Below, piece after piece: positions 43,187 to 52,697 of a DNA stretch of 64,000 nt. The translations under genes were made by a program, and so were the position numbers. Source of the stretch: Chitinophagales bacterium (lineage in GTDB: Bacteria > Bacteroidota > Bacteroidia > Chitinophagales > Saprospiraceae); NCBI GenBank assembly GCA_013298955.1, contig JAAFJT010000004.1, positions 26,911 to 90,910 of the forward strand, in the 5' to 3' direction. The notes beneath the pieces are model-generated. The model was given only the letters and a program-made list of their open reading frames with translations, did not search any database and was not told the origin of the DNA. Numbering within the stretch: the first letter of the stretch is position 1; each line of letters starts with the position of its first letter.

Positions 43187-46096
43187 ATGAAATTTTATAA
43201 CTCTGTGATGAAGGTACAGATAAATGGGCTCCTAACGGGTCTGCTCTTGTTGTTAGCGCACTTTGTGGAAGCGCAAAACTGCGCATACAGCCTCAAACTC
43301 ATGGATTTGGGTCGAAATGGCTGGGGAACCGCAGGCGTGCGTGTACAGATTACGGGGCAATCAGATAGTATTTATCGCCATGTGATGGGAGATTCCACTC
43401 GATTCAGCCTGTCGGTGCGACAAGGCGATTCGATTCGGATCACGTATGTTCGTTCCACCGATTTTTCGGATGGGCAAAACCGATTCGTGCTGTACGATGT
43501 CAATGGCGATACGGTCAAAGCGGGTCAAGGTACGATTGTCGGATTGGGCAACCCGTTTACGTTTGGCGAAATCGCTTCTTGTGCGGCGTGTCGGCGCACG
43601 AATAATGTTCAAGTTCGGCGGGTTTCGGCAACTTATGTTCAATTGCATTGGGATATTTTGGCAAATGACGCATCTGGATACGCAGTCGAATACGGACCTG
43701 TGGGCTTCAAACCGGGTACAGGGACGATTAAAACGGCTTTGGATACGCTTTTCTATTTGACAGGCTTGCGCGAATTTACAGAATATGATGTTTATGTATC
43801 ATCTGTATGTGGCGGTAATAAAGGAGCTTATGGTCAGCCGACGCAATTTAAGACGTATTATGCAACGGATGTGGCAGTGGTCGATTTGGTCAATCCAAGA
43901 AGCCGTTGTATGATGGGCAATGATACGATTAAGATTTTGATTAAAAACTTTGGTGGTACGCCTCAAACGTTGATTCAATTCCGTTACAGCGTCGATGGCA
44001 TTCCGGGCAGCGTTTCGCCGCCTGTGGATGGGATGTACACGGGAGTTATCAGTAAGGATAGTGTTGCGACGGTCTTTTTTAAAATTCCTTACGACTTTTC
44101 AAGACCGGGCGATTACGATTTCAGGGCTTGGGTCGAAGTGCCGAATGATTCGCTTACACCGAATGATACGTTTAGAACGGTGATTACATCTGTTCCAATT
44201 ATTACAAGTTTGCCTTATGTGAATGGGTTTGAACCCAATCGCGGTGGCTGGACGATTGGACGCGAGAGTGTTGCTGCTTCTTGGGAACATGGCAAACCTG
44301 CGGATGCCAATGGTAATATTACGAGTGCGGCGAGTGGCAATAAGGTTTGGACGACGAATTTAATTGGGAATTATAATAATAATGAAAAATCTTATTTGTA
44401 TTCGCCTTGTTTAGATTTTGCAAGTGCGGTGGCAGACCCTGAAATTGCATTCAGTTTGAACTATAATGCAGAATCGGGTTATGACGGTATGCGCTTGGAA
44501 GGCAGTACGGATAATGGCGTGACTTGGGCAACGATTGGCAGTGCGGGCAGTGGACTCAACTGGTATAATGATACGGTTCGGAGTTTGCGCAGCAGGGGCT
44601 GGACAGGCAATTCAGGCGGCTGGGTGGTTGCAAAAGACGTGTTGCGCGGGTTCAGAGGCAATGTAAATTGCCGATTGAGATTTGCGTTTGCGTCTGATAT
44701 AAGCGTTAATACGTATGATGGTTTTGCCATAGATAATATTGTGATTCGCCTCCCTATCACGACTGATTTGGCAGCAGCCAATGCGACAAATCAGGATAAA
44801 ACCATTTGTGGTACGCCGAATGATAGTGTGACGGTTAAAATTACGAATTTGAGTAATATGCGTCAATATCGTTATGCGGCAAGTTACCGCATCAATGGCG
44901 GCGCAGTGGTGACGGAAAACATTGATTCTATGGACATTGCGGCAGGTGCGTCTGCCCTTTACACGTTCCGAACAGCGTTCAATTCGACCGCAGACGGCGA
45001 TTACAAAGTGGAAACTTGGGTGAAATTGGCGAATGACCCTGCGGCGTATAATGATAGTACGGCATTCAGTTTCAATCGGGTCGCAGCAGTGAACTTGCCA
45101 ACCGTACATCCATTCAGTAATTATTTATTGCCGACGAATTGGGTTTTATCGCGGGCAGCAGCAGGCGTTGAACGCGGCGGACATGGCAATCGTGGAACAA
45201 ATGGCTACCTTTACGCCAATATTTATGGCGGTGCAGGACGGACTTTCACCGCAACCACCACCAAATTAGGGTTGGTAAGACCTTTGGATTCAATGAGTTA
45301 TGATTATCGCGCGGTGAGCAGTTTGCCCCCTTTTGCAGGTTATGGCATGGTGACGAATGATTCGCTTTTTGTAGAAGCGGCAAGTTGTGGCGGTGCATGG
45401 GTTGGTTTAGACACCGTTCATGCGGGCAATCATATGGTGGATACTTTGTATAAAAATCGCAAATTATCGTTGCGCAGTGTTTCGGGTGGGAATATTCAAG
45501 TGCGTTTCCGCGTCAAATCAGCTACGAGTGATTTCAATGGTTACTTTATGGATTTAGATAATATCAATTTCTTTGGTTGCCAAAAATTGAACATTACAGG
45601 AACTGTTACAAACTCCCGATTGTTCACTTCCAATGATGGACGGATTCAAGCAGGTACAGTAAATGGAGTGGCTCCTTACACCTATACATGGAATTATTTT
45701 AATACACCTACTGCATTGACAGGCAATGATATACGCAATTTACCTGCGGGTACTTACACGGTTCGCGTAACGGATGCAAGAGGTTGTTTTGATGAAAAAA
45801 CCTTTACAGTGAGCTTTGGAAATCGGGTTTTTGAAGCAGGTTCAGCAATTGCGAAAGTGCAATTAGCTCCGAATCCAACCACAGGTACAACGATGTTGAC
45901 GGTTTCTTACAACAAAATGTTGGATGCCAAAGTGCAAGTGTATCGCATTACTGGTCAATTGGTGTATGAGACCGAAAGTCGTCAAAGCCAAGATGCCAGT
46001 TATGAATTGGATTTATCCCATTTTGCAGCAGGCATGTATTTAGTACGCATCACGGCAGAAAATAAAACGCATGTAGAGCGATTGATGAAACAATAA
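43187..46096 (+). CDS. secreted multidomain adhesin-like protein with T9SS sorting domain
   Basis: A 969-residue exported protein with a signal peptide (HFVEAQ about residue 30). A C2-like beta domain follows (about 31-135), then a fibronectin type III domain (about 140-225; VQLHWDILANDASGYAVEYGPVGF), CARDB-like segments with repeated NDT and NDS motifs, a MAM-like jelly roll (about 345-525; YLYSPCLDFAS, DGFAIDNIVI), a second jelly roll (about 640-805), a SprB-type repeat (about 810-880; GVAPYTYTWNYF, LPAGTYTVRVTDARGC) and a T9SS type A sorting domain (last 75 residues, APNPTTGTTML, AAGMYLVRI). It is expected at the cell surface. No catalytic domain is seen. Confidence 0.88.
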   Translation: MKFYNSVMKVQINGLLTGLLLLLAHFVEAQNCAYSLKLMDLGRNGWGTAGVRVQITGQSDSIYRHVMGDSTRFSLSVRQGDSIRITYVRSTDFSDGQNRFVLYDVNGDTVKAGQGTIVGLGNPFTFGEIASCAACRRTNNVQVRRVSATYVQLHWDILANDASGYAVEYGPVGFKPGTGTIKTALDTLFYLTGLREFTEYDVYVSSVCGGNKGAYGQPTQFKTYYATDVAVVDLVNPRSRCMMGNDTIKILIKNFGGTPQTLIQFRYSVDGIPGSVSPPVDGMYTGVISKDSVATVFFKIPYDFSRPGDYDFRAWVEVPNDSLTPNDTFRTVITSVPIITSLPYVNGFEPNRGGWTIGRESVAASWEHGKPADANGNITSAASGNKVWTTNLIGNYNNNEKSYLYSPCLDFASAVADPEIAFSLNYNAESGYDGMRLEGSTDNGVTWATIGSAGSGLNWYNDTVRSLRSRGWTGNSGGWVVAKDVLRGFRGNVNCRLRFAFASDISVNTYDGFAIDNIVIRLPITTDLAAANATNQDKTICGTPNDSVTVKITNLSNMRQYRYAASYRINGGAVVTENIDSMDIAAGASALYTFRTAFNSTADGDYKVETWVKLANDPAAYNDSTAFSFNRVAAVNLPTVHPFSNYLLPTNWVLSRAAAGVERGGHGNRGTNGYLYANIYGGAGRTFTATTTKLGLVRPLDSMSYDYRAVSSLPPFAGYGMVTNDSLFVEAASCGGAWVGLDTVHAGNHMVDTLYKNRKLSLRSVSGGNIQVRFRVKSATSDFNGYFMDLDNINFFGCQKLNITGTVTNSRLFTSNDGRIQAGTVNGVAPYTYTWNYFNTPTALTGNDIRNLPAGTYTVRVTDARGCFDEKTFTVSFGNRVFEAGSAIAKVQLAPNPTTGTTMLTVSYNKMLDAKVQVYRITGQLVYETESRQSQDASYELDLSHFAAGMYLVRITAENKTHVERLMKQ

Positions 46097-46136
46097 GTAT
46101 TGAAATAAGTAGAAGTTTTTATGTTATTTTATATTG

Positions 46137-46177
46137 AAAGCCGTTTTGGATCCATTCCGAAGCGGCTTTTTTTCTGC
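46137..46177 (+). terminator. intrinsic terminator of the cargo gene
   Basis: Stem AAAGCCG-TTTTGGA / TCCGAA-GCGGCTTT is followed by seven T, about 40 bases after the stop codon. Confidence 0.75.
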
Positions 46178-46308
46178 TACTGCGGTTTTAATTAAAAAAA
46201 ATTATTGTGCTGACAGACGAATTTTAACATTTGGGCGTTATAGAAAAGAGACAGTTCAAATAAAAGCGATTCATTTTAAGCATAAACCTCGTAAAAAATT
46301 TTTTTAGC

Positions 46309-47031
46309 ATGGCTGCAAACAATACGAAAATCTTACTCGTCGAAGATGACCCTAATTTTGGCGACGTGTTGCGCTCCTATCTGGAGATGAATGATTATGA
46401 TGTGACCTTGGCGACAGACGGTCAAGCAGGGTGGGAAGCCTTTAAAAAAGGGAATCACCAATTTAAATTGTGTATTTTGGATGTGATGATGCCTAAAAAA
46501 GATGGGTTTACGCTTGCCAAAGACATCAAAGAACGCGATAAAGAAGTGCCTGTGATTTTTCTAACTGCCAAAACCATGAAAGATGATGTTTTGAATGGCT
46601 TCAAATTGGGCGCGGATGATTATATTTCCAAACCGTTTAATTCAGAAGAGTTATTGTTCCGAATCCAAGCGGTTTTGAAACGCACACAGCCCAAAGCGGA
46701 TGCACGAGATGAAATTAAAGAATATACAATTGGCAAATATCACTTCAATTATCCGTTGCGGATTTTGAGTTTAGAAGGGCATACAGAGTCTGAACCAGCA
46801 AAATTGTCGCCTAAAGAAGCGCAATTATTGAAAATGTTTTGTCATCATGTGAATGATATTTTGCCGCGTTCAGAGGCATTGACCAAGATTTGGGGGCAGG
46901 ATGATTATTTCACGGCGCGCAGTATGGACGTGTTTGTCACTAAATTGCGCAAATATTTGGCGGGCGATTCCAATATTGAAATTGTCAATATTCATGGCAA
47001 TGGATTTCAATTGTTGATAAAAACGCCCTGA
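46309..47031 (+). CDS. OmpR-family response regulator, orphan
   Basis: A 240-residue two-domain regulator. The receiver (1-125) has the acidic pair D13-D14, phospho-acceptor D58 in CILDVMMPKKDGF, the conserved Thr in VIFLTAK (about 86) and Lys in YISKPF (about 108). The C-terminal winged helix (about 140-238; LSPKEAQLLKMFCHHVND, RSMDVFVTKLRKYL, IVNIHGNGFQL) is OmpR/PhoB type, closest to the Bacteroidota RprY-like branch. No histidine kinase gene is adjacent, so the partner is elsewhere. Confidence 0.93.
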   Translation: MAANNTKILLVEDDPNFGDVLRSYLEMNDYDVTLATDGQAGWEAFKKGNHQFKLCILDVMMPKKDGFTLAKDIKERDKEVPVIFLTAKTMKDDVLNGFKLGADDYISKPFNSEELLFRIQAVLKRTQPKADARDEIKEYTIGKYHFNYPLRILSLEGHTESEPAKLSPKEAQLLKMFCHHVNDILPRSEALTKIWGQDDYFTARSMDVFVTKLRKYLAGDSNIEIVNIHGNGFQLLIKTP

Positions 47032-47070
47032 TTTTTTTAACGTTCCATGAATTGAACCTAAAAAATCAAG

Positions 47071-47107
47071 CAGAACGTGCGGCAAGTTGCAACTTGCCGC
47101 ACGTTTT
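47071..47107. terminator. hairpin AACGTGCGGCAAG with T run
   Basis: Arms AACGTGCGGCAAGTT and AACTTGCCGCACGTT, followed by T-rich sequence, 40 bases after the response regulator gene. The same core is at 747-778. Confidence 0.7.
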
Positions 47108-47210
47108 TCTATTGCTTCTTATTGGAATTTAAAAACAAGTTGCGGAAAAATTAAAATTCGGTTTCAATTGAAACCCAAAACTTAAATAAAACCTACATCC
47201 ATTGATTCCA

Positions 47211-47336
47211 TGTTCCACATGGAACGTTACGCCTTGACCTTTTCAATGTTCCACATAGAACATTGAAAAGCGACGCTATTACACAATGCGCGACGTTCCA
47301 CATGGAACATGGAATTTTGATGTTCTATGTGGAACA
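47211..47336. promoter_or_regulatory. cluster of four parS-like 16-bp palindromes
   Basis: Four sites, 47211-47226 (TGTTCCACATGGAACG), 47247-47262 (TGTTCCACATAGAACA), 47294-47309 (CGTTCCACATGGAACA) and 47321-47336 (TGTTCTATGTGGAACA, which is site 2 on the other strand). They match the Bacillus parS TGTTTCACGTGAAACA at most positions. The flanking 47230-47290 has its own inverted repeat TTTTCAATG / CATTGAAAA around site 2. It lies upstream of the M1 peptidase gene, so an operator role is the alternative. Confidence 0.6.
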
Positions 47337-47404
47337 TGAAAACAACTTTTCTCCTCAAAAATAAACTTTTTCACGCATCTAATCCTTTTTATCGGTATCT
47401 TTTG

Positions 47405-47412
47405 TATTTTTG
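47405..47412 (+). promoter_or_regulatory. -7 box TATTTTTG of the M1 peptidase gene
   Basis: Matches TAnnTTTG, 42 bases before the ATG at 47455. It overlaps the longer frame from 47410, favouring the later start. Confidence 0.45.
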
Positions 47413-47454
47413 GGAGTAATTTCAAATCTTCATTTTTTAATTATAGTTAGAAGC

Positions 47455-49779
47455 ATGAATCGAAGTCTATCTACCTGTTGGATGTTAGGTTGTTTATTGA
47501 GCTTTTCATCCGTTTTGTATGGTCAAGGTGCGCCATTCAAAGACAAATTTCGTCAATTAGAAGAAATTTTACCGACACCGAATGCGTATCGCACTGGTTC
47601 GGGCGCACCCGGACATGAATATTGGCAACAACAAGCCGATTACAAAATGCAAATCGAACTCGACGACAAAACGCAAAAATTGTCGGGCGATGAAACGATT
47701 ACGTACACCAATAATTCGCCTGATGTGTTGACCTATTTATGGTTGCAACTCGACCAGAATAATATGGAAAAAGGTGGTTTGGCTCAAAAAGCAGAACCAA
47801 CAAAGTTATCTGACAAGATGACGGCGTTACAATTCAAACATGTTTTTCCTGATTATGATGGTGGTTTTAAAGTCGAAACGGTACGCGATATGAGCGATAA
47901 AGCCTTGCCGTACAAGATTGTGGAAACGATGATGCGCGTTGATTTGCCCAAGCCGTTGAAAAAAGGGGAATCTTTTTCGTTCAAAATTAAATGGTGGTTC
48001 AATGTGAATGACCGTATGAAGGTGGGCGGACGCGCTGGATATGAATATTTTGCGGAAGACAACAATTATTTATACACGATTGCGCATTTTTTCCCGCGTA
48101 TGTGCGTGTATAGCGATGTGACGGGTTGGCAACACAAACAATTTTTGGGTGCGGGCGAGTTTACATTGAGTTTTGGGAATTATGAAGTGGCGTTGACCGT
48201 TCCTGCGGATCATATTGTCGGTTCAACTGGCGTTTTGCAAAATCCTGATGCCGTTTTGAGTGCGGAACAAAAAGCGCGTTTGGAAAAATCCCAAACTGCG
48301 ACCGAACCTGTGATGATTGTCACGCCCGCCGAAGCGAAAGCAGCAGAAGGCAAAAAGGCTTCTTCCAATAAAACGTGGGTTTTCAAAGCCGAAAATGTCC
48401 GTGATTTTGCGTTTGCGAGTTCTCGAAAATTCATTTGGGATGCAATGGGCGTGCCGCAATCGACTGGGAAACCTGTGATGGCGATGTCGTATTATCCGAA
48501 AGAAGGCAATCCGTTGTGGGAGCGCATTTCCACGAAAGCGGTGGCGCATACGTTGAAATGGTATTCACATCATACTTTTGACTATCCGTATCCAGTAGCG
48601 ATTTCGGTGCATACCGACCAAATTGGGATGGAATATCCCATGATTTGTTTCAATGGCGGTCGTCCTGAGAAGGATGGAACGTATTCAGAACGCACAAAAT
48701 ATGGGATGATTGGCGTAATTATCCATGAAGTGGGTCATAATTATTTCCCAATGATTGTCAATTCGGATGAACGGCAATGGACTTGGATGGATGAAGGACT
48801 CAATTCTTTCTTGGAAACGCTCGCTGAACAACAGTGGGAACGCGATTTTCCAACGCGCCGTACCACTTCACACGTTGCGGAATATATGAAAGGAGACCCT
48901 GCGCGGCTCGAACCGATTATGACAAACTCGGAATCTTTGCGCCAATTTTCCAATAATGCGTATAATAAAACGGCTGTTTCCTTGAATATTTTGCGGGAAA
49001 CGATTTTGGGACGCGAATTATTTGACTTTGCGTTTAAAACCTATGCGCAACGTTGGATGTTCAAACATCCGATGCCTGCGGATTTTTTCCGCACGATGGA
49101 AGATGCATCGGGTGTGGACTTGGATTGGTTTTTTAGAGGTTGGTATTATACGACTGATTATGTGGATATTGCGATTGATAAAGTGCGTTTATTGCAATTG
49201 GATAGCAAAAATCCTGTCGTAGAGGCGCAAAAACGCCGCGAAGAAGCCAAAAATGCACCGCGTAGCATCATGTCGATTCGCAATGAGCAGGAAATTAAGC
49301 AGACGCAAGATGAAAAAGACCGTTCTTTGCGCGATTATTACACAGATGATGATTTGTTTGCGACGACGGTTTTAGATAAAAAAGATTATGACAAATATGT
49401 ATCTTCTCTGGGGGCGGAGGAGAAAGCATTGTTACAAACAGGAGCAAAAAACTATTATGAGGTGACTTTTGAATTGGTAGGCGATTTGGTCATGCCGATT
49501 TTGGTGGAGTTGCAAGCCGCAGATGGTACGAAAGAATTGCATAAAATCCCTGCCGAAATTTGGCGCAAAGGCGACAAAAAAGTGACTAAAATATTCCAAT
49601 CCGATAAAGAAATCAAACAAATTGTGCTTGACCCGTATTTGGAAACGGCGGATACCGATGTTTCTAACAATTATTTTCCGCCTAAAATACAGCCTTCTCG
49701 ATTTGAATTGTTTAAAATGCGCAATATGGATGCCGAAAATCCAATGCAAAAGGCGCAAAGAGCGCGCAAATCGGAGTAA
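47455..49779 (+). CDS. M1 family metallopeptidase
   Basis: A 774-residue exported protein from the ATG at 47455, with a signal peptide (WMLGCLLSFSSVLYGQ). The N-terminal beta domain is that of M1 aminopeptidases (YKMQIELDDKTQKLSGDETITYTNNSPD). The zinc site is H424-E425-V-G-H428 (IIHEVGHN) with the third ligand E447 in WMDEGLNSF. The usual exopeptidase GxMEN motif is represented by IGMEYPMICF, typical of the Bacteroidota branch. It probably cleaves peptides in the periplasm. Charged linkers (RREEAKNAPRS) follow the catalytic part. The gene is monocistronic. Confidence 0.9.
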   Translation: MNRSLSTCWMLGCLLSFSSVLYGQGAPFKDKFRQLEEILPTPNAYRTGSGAPGHEYWQQQADYKMQIELDDKTQKLSGDETITYTNNSPDVLTYLWLQLDQNNMEKGGLAQKAEPTKLSDKMTALQFKHVFPDYDGGFKVETVRDMSDKALPYKIVETMMRVDLPKPLKKGESFSFKIKWWFNVNDRMKVGGRAGYEYFAEDNNYLYTIAHFFPRMCVYSDVTGWQHKQFLGAGEFTLSFGNYEVALTVPADHIVGSTGVLQNPDAVLSAEQKARLEKSQTATEPVMIVTPAEAKAAEGKKASSNKTWVFKAENVRDFAFASSRKFIWDAMGVPQSTGKPVMAMSYYPKEGNPLWERISTKAVAHTLKWYSHHTFDYPYPVAISVHTDQIGMEYPMICFNGGRPEKDGTYSERTKYGMIGVIIHEVGHNYFPMIVNSDERQWTWMDEGLNSFLETLAEQQWERDFPTRRTTSHVAEYMKGDPARLEPIMTNSESLRQFSNNAYNKTAVSLNILRETILGRELFDFAFKTYAQRWMFKHPMPADFFRTMEDASGVDLDWFFRGWYYTTDYVDIAIDKVRLLQLDSKNPVVEAQKRREEAKNAPRSIMSIRNEQEIKQTQDEKDRSLRDYYTDDDLFATTVLDKKDYDKYVSSLGAEEKALLQTGAKNYYEVTFELVGDLVMPILVELQAADGTKELHKIPAEIWRKGDKKVTKIFQSDKEIKQIVLDPYLETADTDVSNNYFPPKIQPSRFELFKMRNMDAENPMQKAQRARKSE

Positions 49780-50368
49780 TTCAGCAATTTCCGCTTTAGA
49801 AAATTGTTGAAATAGGAGGCGTATGATTGGAAGGATAAAAAGGATCTGCTGAACTCAAAAGGGTGCTTTTCAACTGAAAAATGCACCTAAAATTTCGTAA
49901 ATTTAAATTTCGTAAATTTTTCAAATTTACGAAATTTGTGGGTAAGAGACTGATGCGTAAACTATAGGGTATGTTTATCATGATTTTAAATTTTAGAAGT
50001 ACAAATGTAAGCCTTTCTTGCTAAGAATGCAAGAATTTGTGCAGCAATAAAAAGTGTTAAAAAAAAATTAAAAAAAAAATTCGATGCAGGCAGCGTTTTA
50101 AAACCTCAAATCGTTTTAGAAGTGGTTTGATGACTCAATAATCTTTCAAAAGAGGCAGCCCTGTCCCAACAATAAGCTCACTATAATGTATGAAAAAATT
50201 TTATCTTTAACATTTGATTTTTAAATCAGGTTTTATAAGTCTTTAAAAGATAGGGCTGCATTCTTTTTTAACGCTTCAAAATTAAGGATTTTTCGATGAA
50301 AAAATAACTTTTTTCGATGAATCAAAATATTTTTACGATATATTTATTTTTCTTCTAAACCAAACGCC
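49780..50368. other. intergenic region with repeat remnants
   Basis: At 49787-49860 lies half of the long-palindrome family (CAGCAATTTCCGCTTTAGAA, GAAATAGGAGGCGTATGATT). At 49889-49938 is the AAATTTCGTAAATTT palindrome with a doubled left arm. GGCAGCCCTGTC near 50154 and its partial complement AGGGCTGC near 50252 form a loose hairpin. No gene is visible. Confidence 0.6.
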
Positions 50369-52234
50369 TTAACGCGTCAATTCTATTATCTGAATCGACA
50401 TCGCAGGTACAGTTATTTGTTTCAAATCTTTCAAAATCGCTTCGGTCATTACATTTTTACCTTGTGCATATCCGCGCAAAGATGCTTGAAAACGACTCAT
50501 ATCCAACGTCACTTCCTTACTATTTTGACTCATAATCACCATCACCACAGCATCTTGTGTATGTCTAAAATACACATACGTTCCATTTTGCGGTAAATAA
50601 TGCGTTAATTTTCCAACTTGAAGCGGTGTTGATTTTTTGCGGTATTGCGCTAATTTTTTAACAAAATTAAAGGCTTGATTTTCCAATTCCGTCCGATTCG
50701 CTGCGACAAATTTATTCAAACTATCACCTTTGAAACCGCCCGGAAAATCTTGACGCACTTCTGCATCTGACGGATTTTTAAAATTTTTCATTAAAATCTC
50801 CGTCCCATAATAGATTTGTGGAATGCCGCGAGTGGTCAATAAAAACCCAAGTCCCAATTGATATTTCGACATTTGTTCGCCCACTACCGAAAAAAAGCGA
50901 TTTTCATCATGATTATCCAAAAAAGTCATGTTTAAATCAGCGTTTTCATACAAAAAATCATTCACCAAAGTCGAATACAAGCGATTGAAACCTTTGCCCC
51001 AATCAAAATTTTCAGTCAAAGCATCTGTTGTCGCATGGTATAAAACGAAATCATTTGCAGAAGGCATATTGCTTTTGAAAGGCACATTCAAATTATTTCG
51101 CGCAAAATACGCTTGACTGACCACATTATGCACCGAATTTTCGCCCGTAATCAACATGTTAGGATACTCATCCAACAACGCATCATTACAATGATTCATA
51201 AATTCCAAATCATTATATTGGTACGTATCGACGCGCCAACCATCTACTCCAAAATATTCTACCGTCCAAAGGGCATGTTGGATTAGAAAATTGGCTACCA
51301 ATGGATTATGATGATTCAAATCAGGCAAAAAAGGCACAAACCAACCTTTTTGTTGCACCTCAAAATCCGTTTTAGCGCGGTGCGTTAAATCAATCATCGG
51401 TTCATCCCGATAGGACGTATTCGTATAAGTTTGCCATTGGTTCAACCAACTTTTCATCGGCAAATCGCGCAAAATCCAGTGATTGATGCCGACATGGTTA
51501 TAAACCGCATCTTGCATGACCTTCATCCCTTTGGCATGCGCCGCCGTGACCAATTTCAAATACGCATCATTCCCACCCAATCGTTTATCGACATTATAAT
51601 GGTCTGTAAACCCGTAACCGTGATAGGCAGAACGCATCGCGCCGCCCTCATCCGTTTGCGGTTGATTGTTTTCGATGACAGGATTAAGCCAAATTGTGGT
51701 CACGCCCAACTCATCCAAATAATCCAAATGCGCTTGCACGCCTTGCAAATCGCCGCCATGCCGTAAAAATGGATTTTTGCGCGTAGAAGCCGTATCCGCC
51801 ATATTTGCAAATTTGTCATTGGATGGGTCTGCATTTGCAAAACGGTCAGGCATCAACAAATAAATGAAATCTTTGGATGTAATCGGTTGCGGTTTTTTGT
51901 CGCGGCGGCGCAATTCGTACTTAAAATTCGTGTTTTGACCATTTTTATTCAGGTTAATAGTCAAGGAACCTGCTTTGGTGTCGGGCGCAAGGTGCAAATC
52001 TAAAAACAAATAATTGGGGTTTTCGACTTCTTGCACTTGTTCCAACGTCACACCTGAATAGGTAAGATTGACTTTTGACCCTTTCAAGTTTTTGCCGTAC
52101 AACAGTACTTGCAACTTCGGGTTTTTCATGCCGACCCACCAATTGGTCGGATTGGCGCGTTCAACAACAGGCGATTGTGCTTGCAAACAGGTCGCAAGAC
52201 ACCAGCACATCAACAATTGGATTGTATATTTCAT
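50369..52234 (-). CDS. GH13 alpha-amylase / neopullulanase-like enzyme
   Basis: A 621-residue exported glycoside hydrolase with a signal peptide (CLATCLQAQ, cleavage about 20). An N-terminal Ig-like domain (21-110) is of the cyclomaltodextrinase-N type (RANPTNWWVGMKNPKLQVLLYG). The GH13 barrel has the catalytic nucleophile D336 (GWRVD), acid/base E365 (ITGEN) and D443 (FLDNHDE). A C-terminal beta domain follows. This is the SusA-like architecture, used to hydrolyse starch-derived or cyclic dextrins in the periplasm. No susC/susD pair is adjacent. Confidence 0.93.
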   Translation of the reverse strand: MKYTIQLLMCWCLATCLQAQSPVVERANPTNWWVGMKNPKLQVLLYGKNLKGSKVNLTYSGVTLEQVQEVENPNYLFLDLHLAPDTKAGSLTINLNKNGQNTNFKYELRRRDKKPQPITSKDFIYLLMPDRFANADPSNDKFANMADTASTRKNPFLRHGGDLQGVQAHLDYLDELGVTTIWLNPVIENNQPQTDEGGAMRSAYHGYGFTDHYNVDKRLGGNDAYLKLVTAAHAKGMKVMQDAVYNHVGINHWILRDLPMKSWLNQWQTYTNTSYRDEPMIDLTHRAKTDFEVQQKGWFVPFLPDLNHHNPLVANFLIQHALWTVEYFGVDGWRVDTYQYNDLEFMNHCNDALLDEYPNMLITGENSVHNVVSQAYFARNNLNVPFKSNMPSANDFVLYHATTDALTENFDWGKGFNRLYSTLVNDFLYENADLNMTFLDNHDENRFFSVVGEQMSKYQLGLGFLLTTRGIPQIYYGTEILMKNFKNPSDAEVRQDFPGGFKGDSLNKFVAANRTELENQAFNFVKKLAQYRKKSTPLQVGKLTHYLPQNGTYVYFRHTQDAVVMVIMSQNSKEVTLDMSRFQASLRGYAQGKNVMTEAILKDLKQITVPAMSIQIIELTR

Positions 52235-52328
52235 CTTGATTTAAAAATTATTGCCTCAAAGATAAGCATTTTTTTAAATTCGATAGGTCGGAGAGGTCAA
52301 ATTGGGAGGTTTTTGCTATCATTCCAAA

Positions 52329-52383
52329 CGTTCCACATGGAACATAGATTTTATTATCATTTCCAAATGTTCCACATAGAATG
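52329..52383. promoter_or_regulatory. two parS-like palindromes
   Basis: CGTTCCACATGGAACA at 52329-52344 and a degraded TGTTCCACATAGAATG at 52368-52383, within an imperfect direct repeat. They are the same palindrome type as the cluster at 47211-47336 and the site at 53462-53477. Confidence 0.6.
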
Positions 52384-52429
52384 AAAGCACTGCTTTTAAA
52401 AAAATTTGTAACTACTCTTAGCGAAACGC

Positions 52430-52681
52430 TCAGTAATTACAAAATTTGAAGTTTACTGCACCTAAAATAATTGCAAAAAGAATCCGTTTTGAGTAAGTAG
52501 CCGCTACATAACCAATGGAGTAGTCGTTATGTAAGGTAACAAAATGTAAAGTATCATAGCGTTTTTCGGTCGTTTGCTTTAACTTGACTTTGTTAAGTTC
52601 GGAATAAATGGCTATGATTCTTTGATTTCCAATGATTCCATTTTTGTTTAACCCAGTCCAGTTGTCAACTTGACTAAACAA
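52430..52681 (-). pseudogene. possible gene remnant or small protein of 83 residues
   Basis: An open frame with plausible protein-like composition (MFSQVDNWTGLNKNGIIGN, YDTLHFVTLHNDYSIGYVAA), but no recognised family, no visible start signal and no upstream promoter. It fills most of the spacer between the amylase and the FGE-like gene. It could be a fragment of a decayed gene or chance. Kept at low confidence. Confidence 0.25.
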
Positions 52682-52697
52682 TTCAATCCATTAAAAA

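Noticed and set aside
44479..45109. Minus-strand open frames opposite the large T9SS cargo
   Set aside because: They are shadows of a long coding gene with regular codon structure; no start signals or family patterns.
47211..47336. CRP/FNR-type operator array
   Set aside because: FNR sites are TTGATnnnnATCAA and CRP sites TGTGAnnnnnnTCACA; the palindrome here has a different core. An unknown regulator is not excluded.
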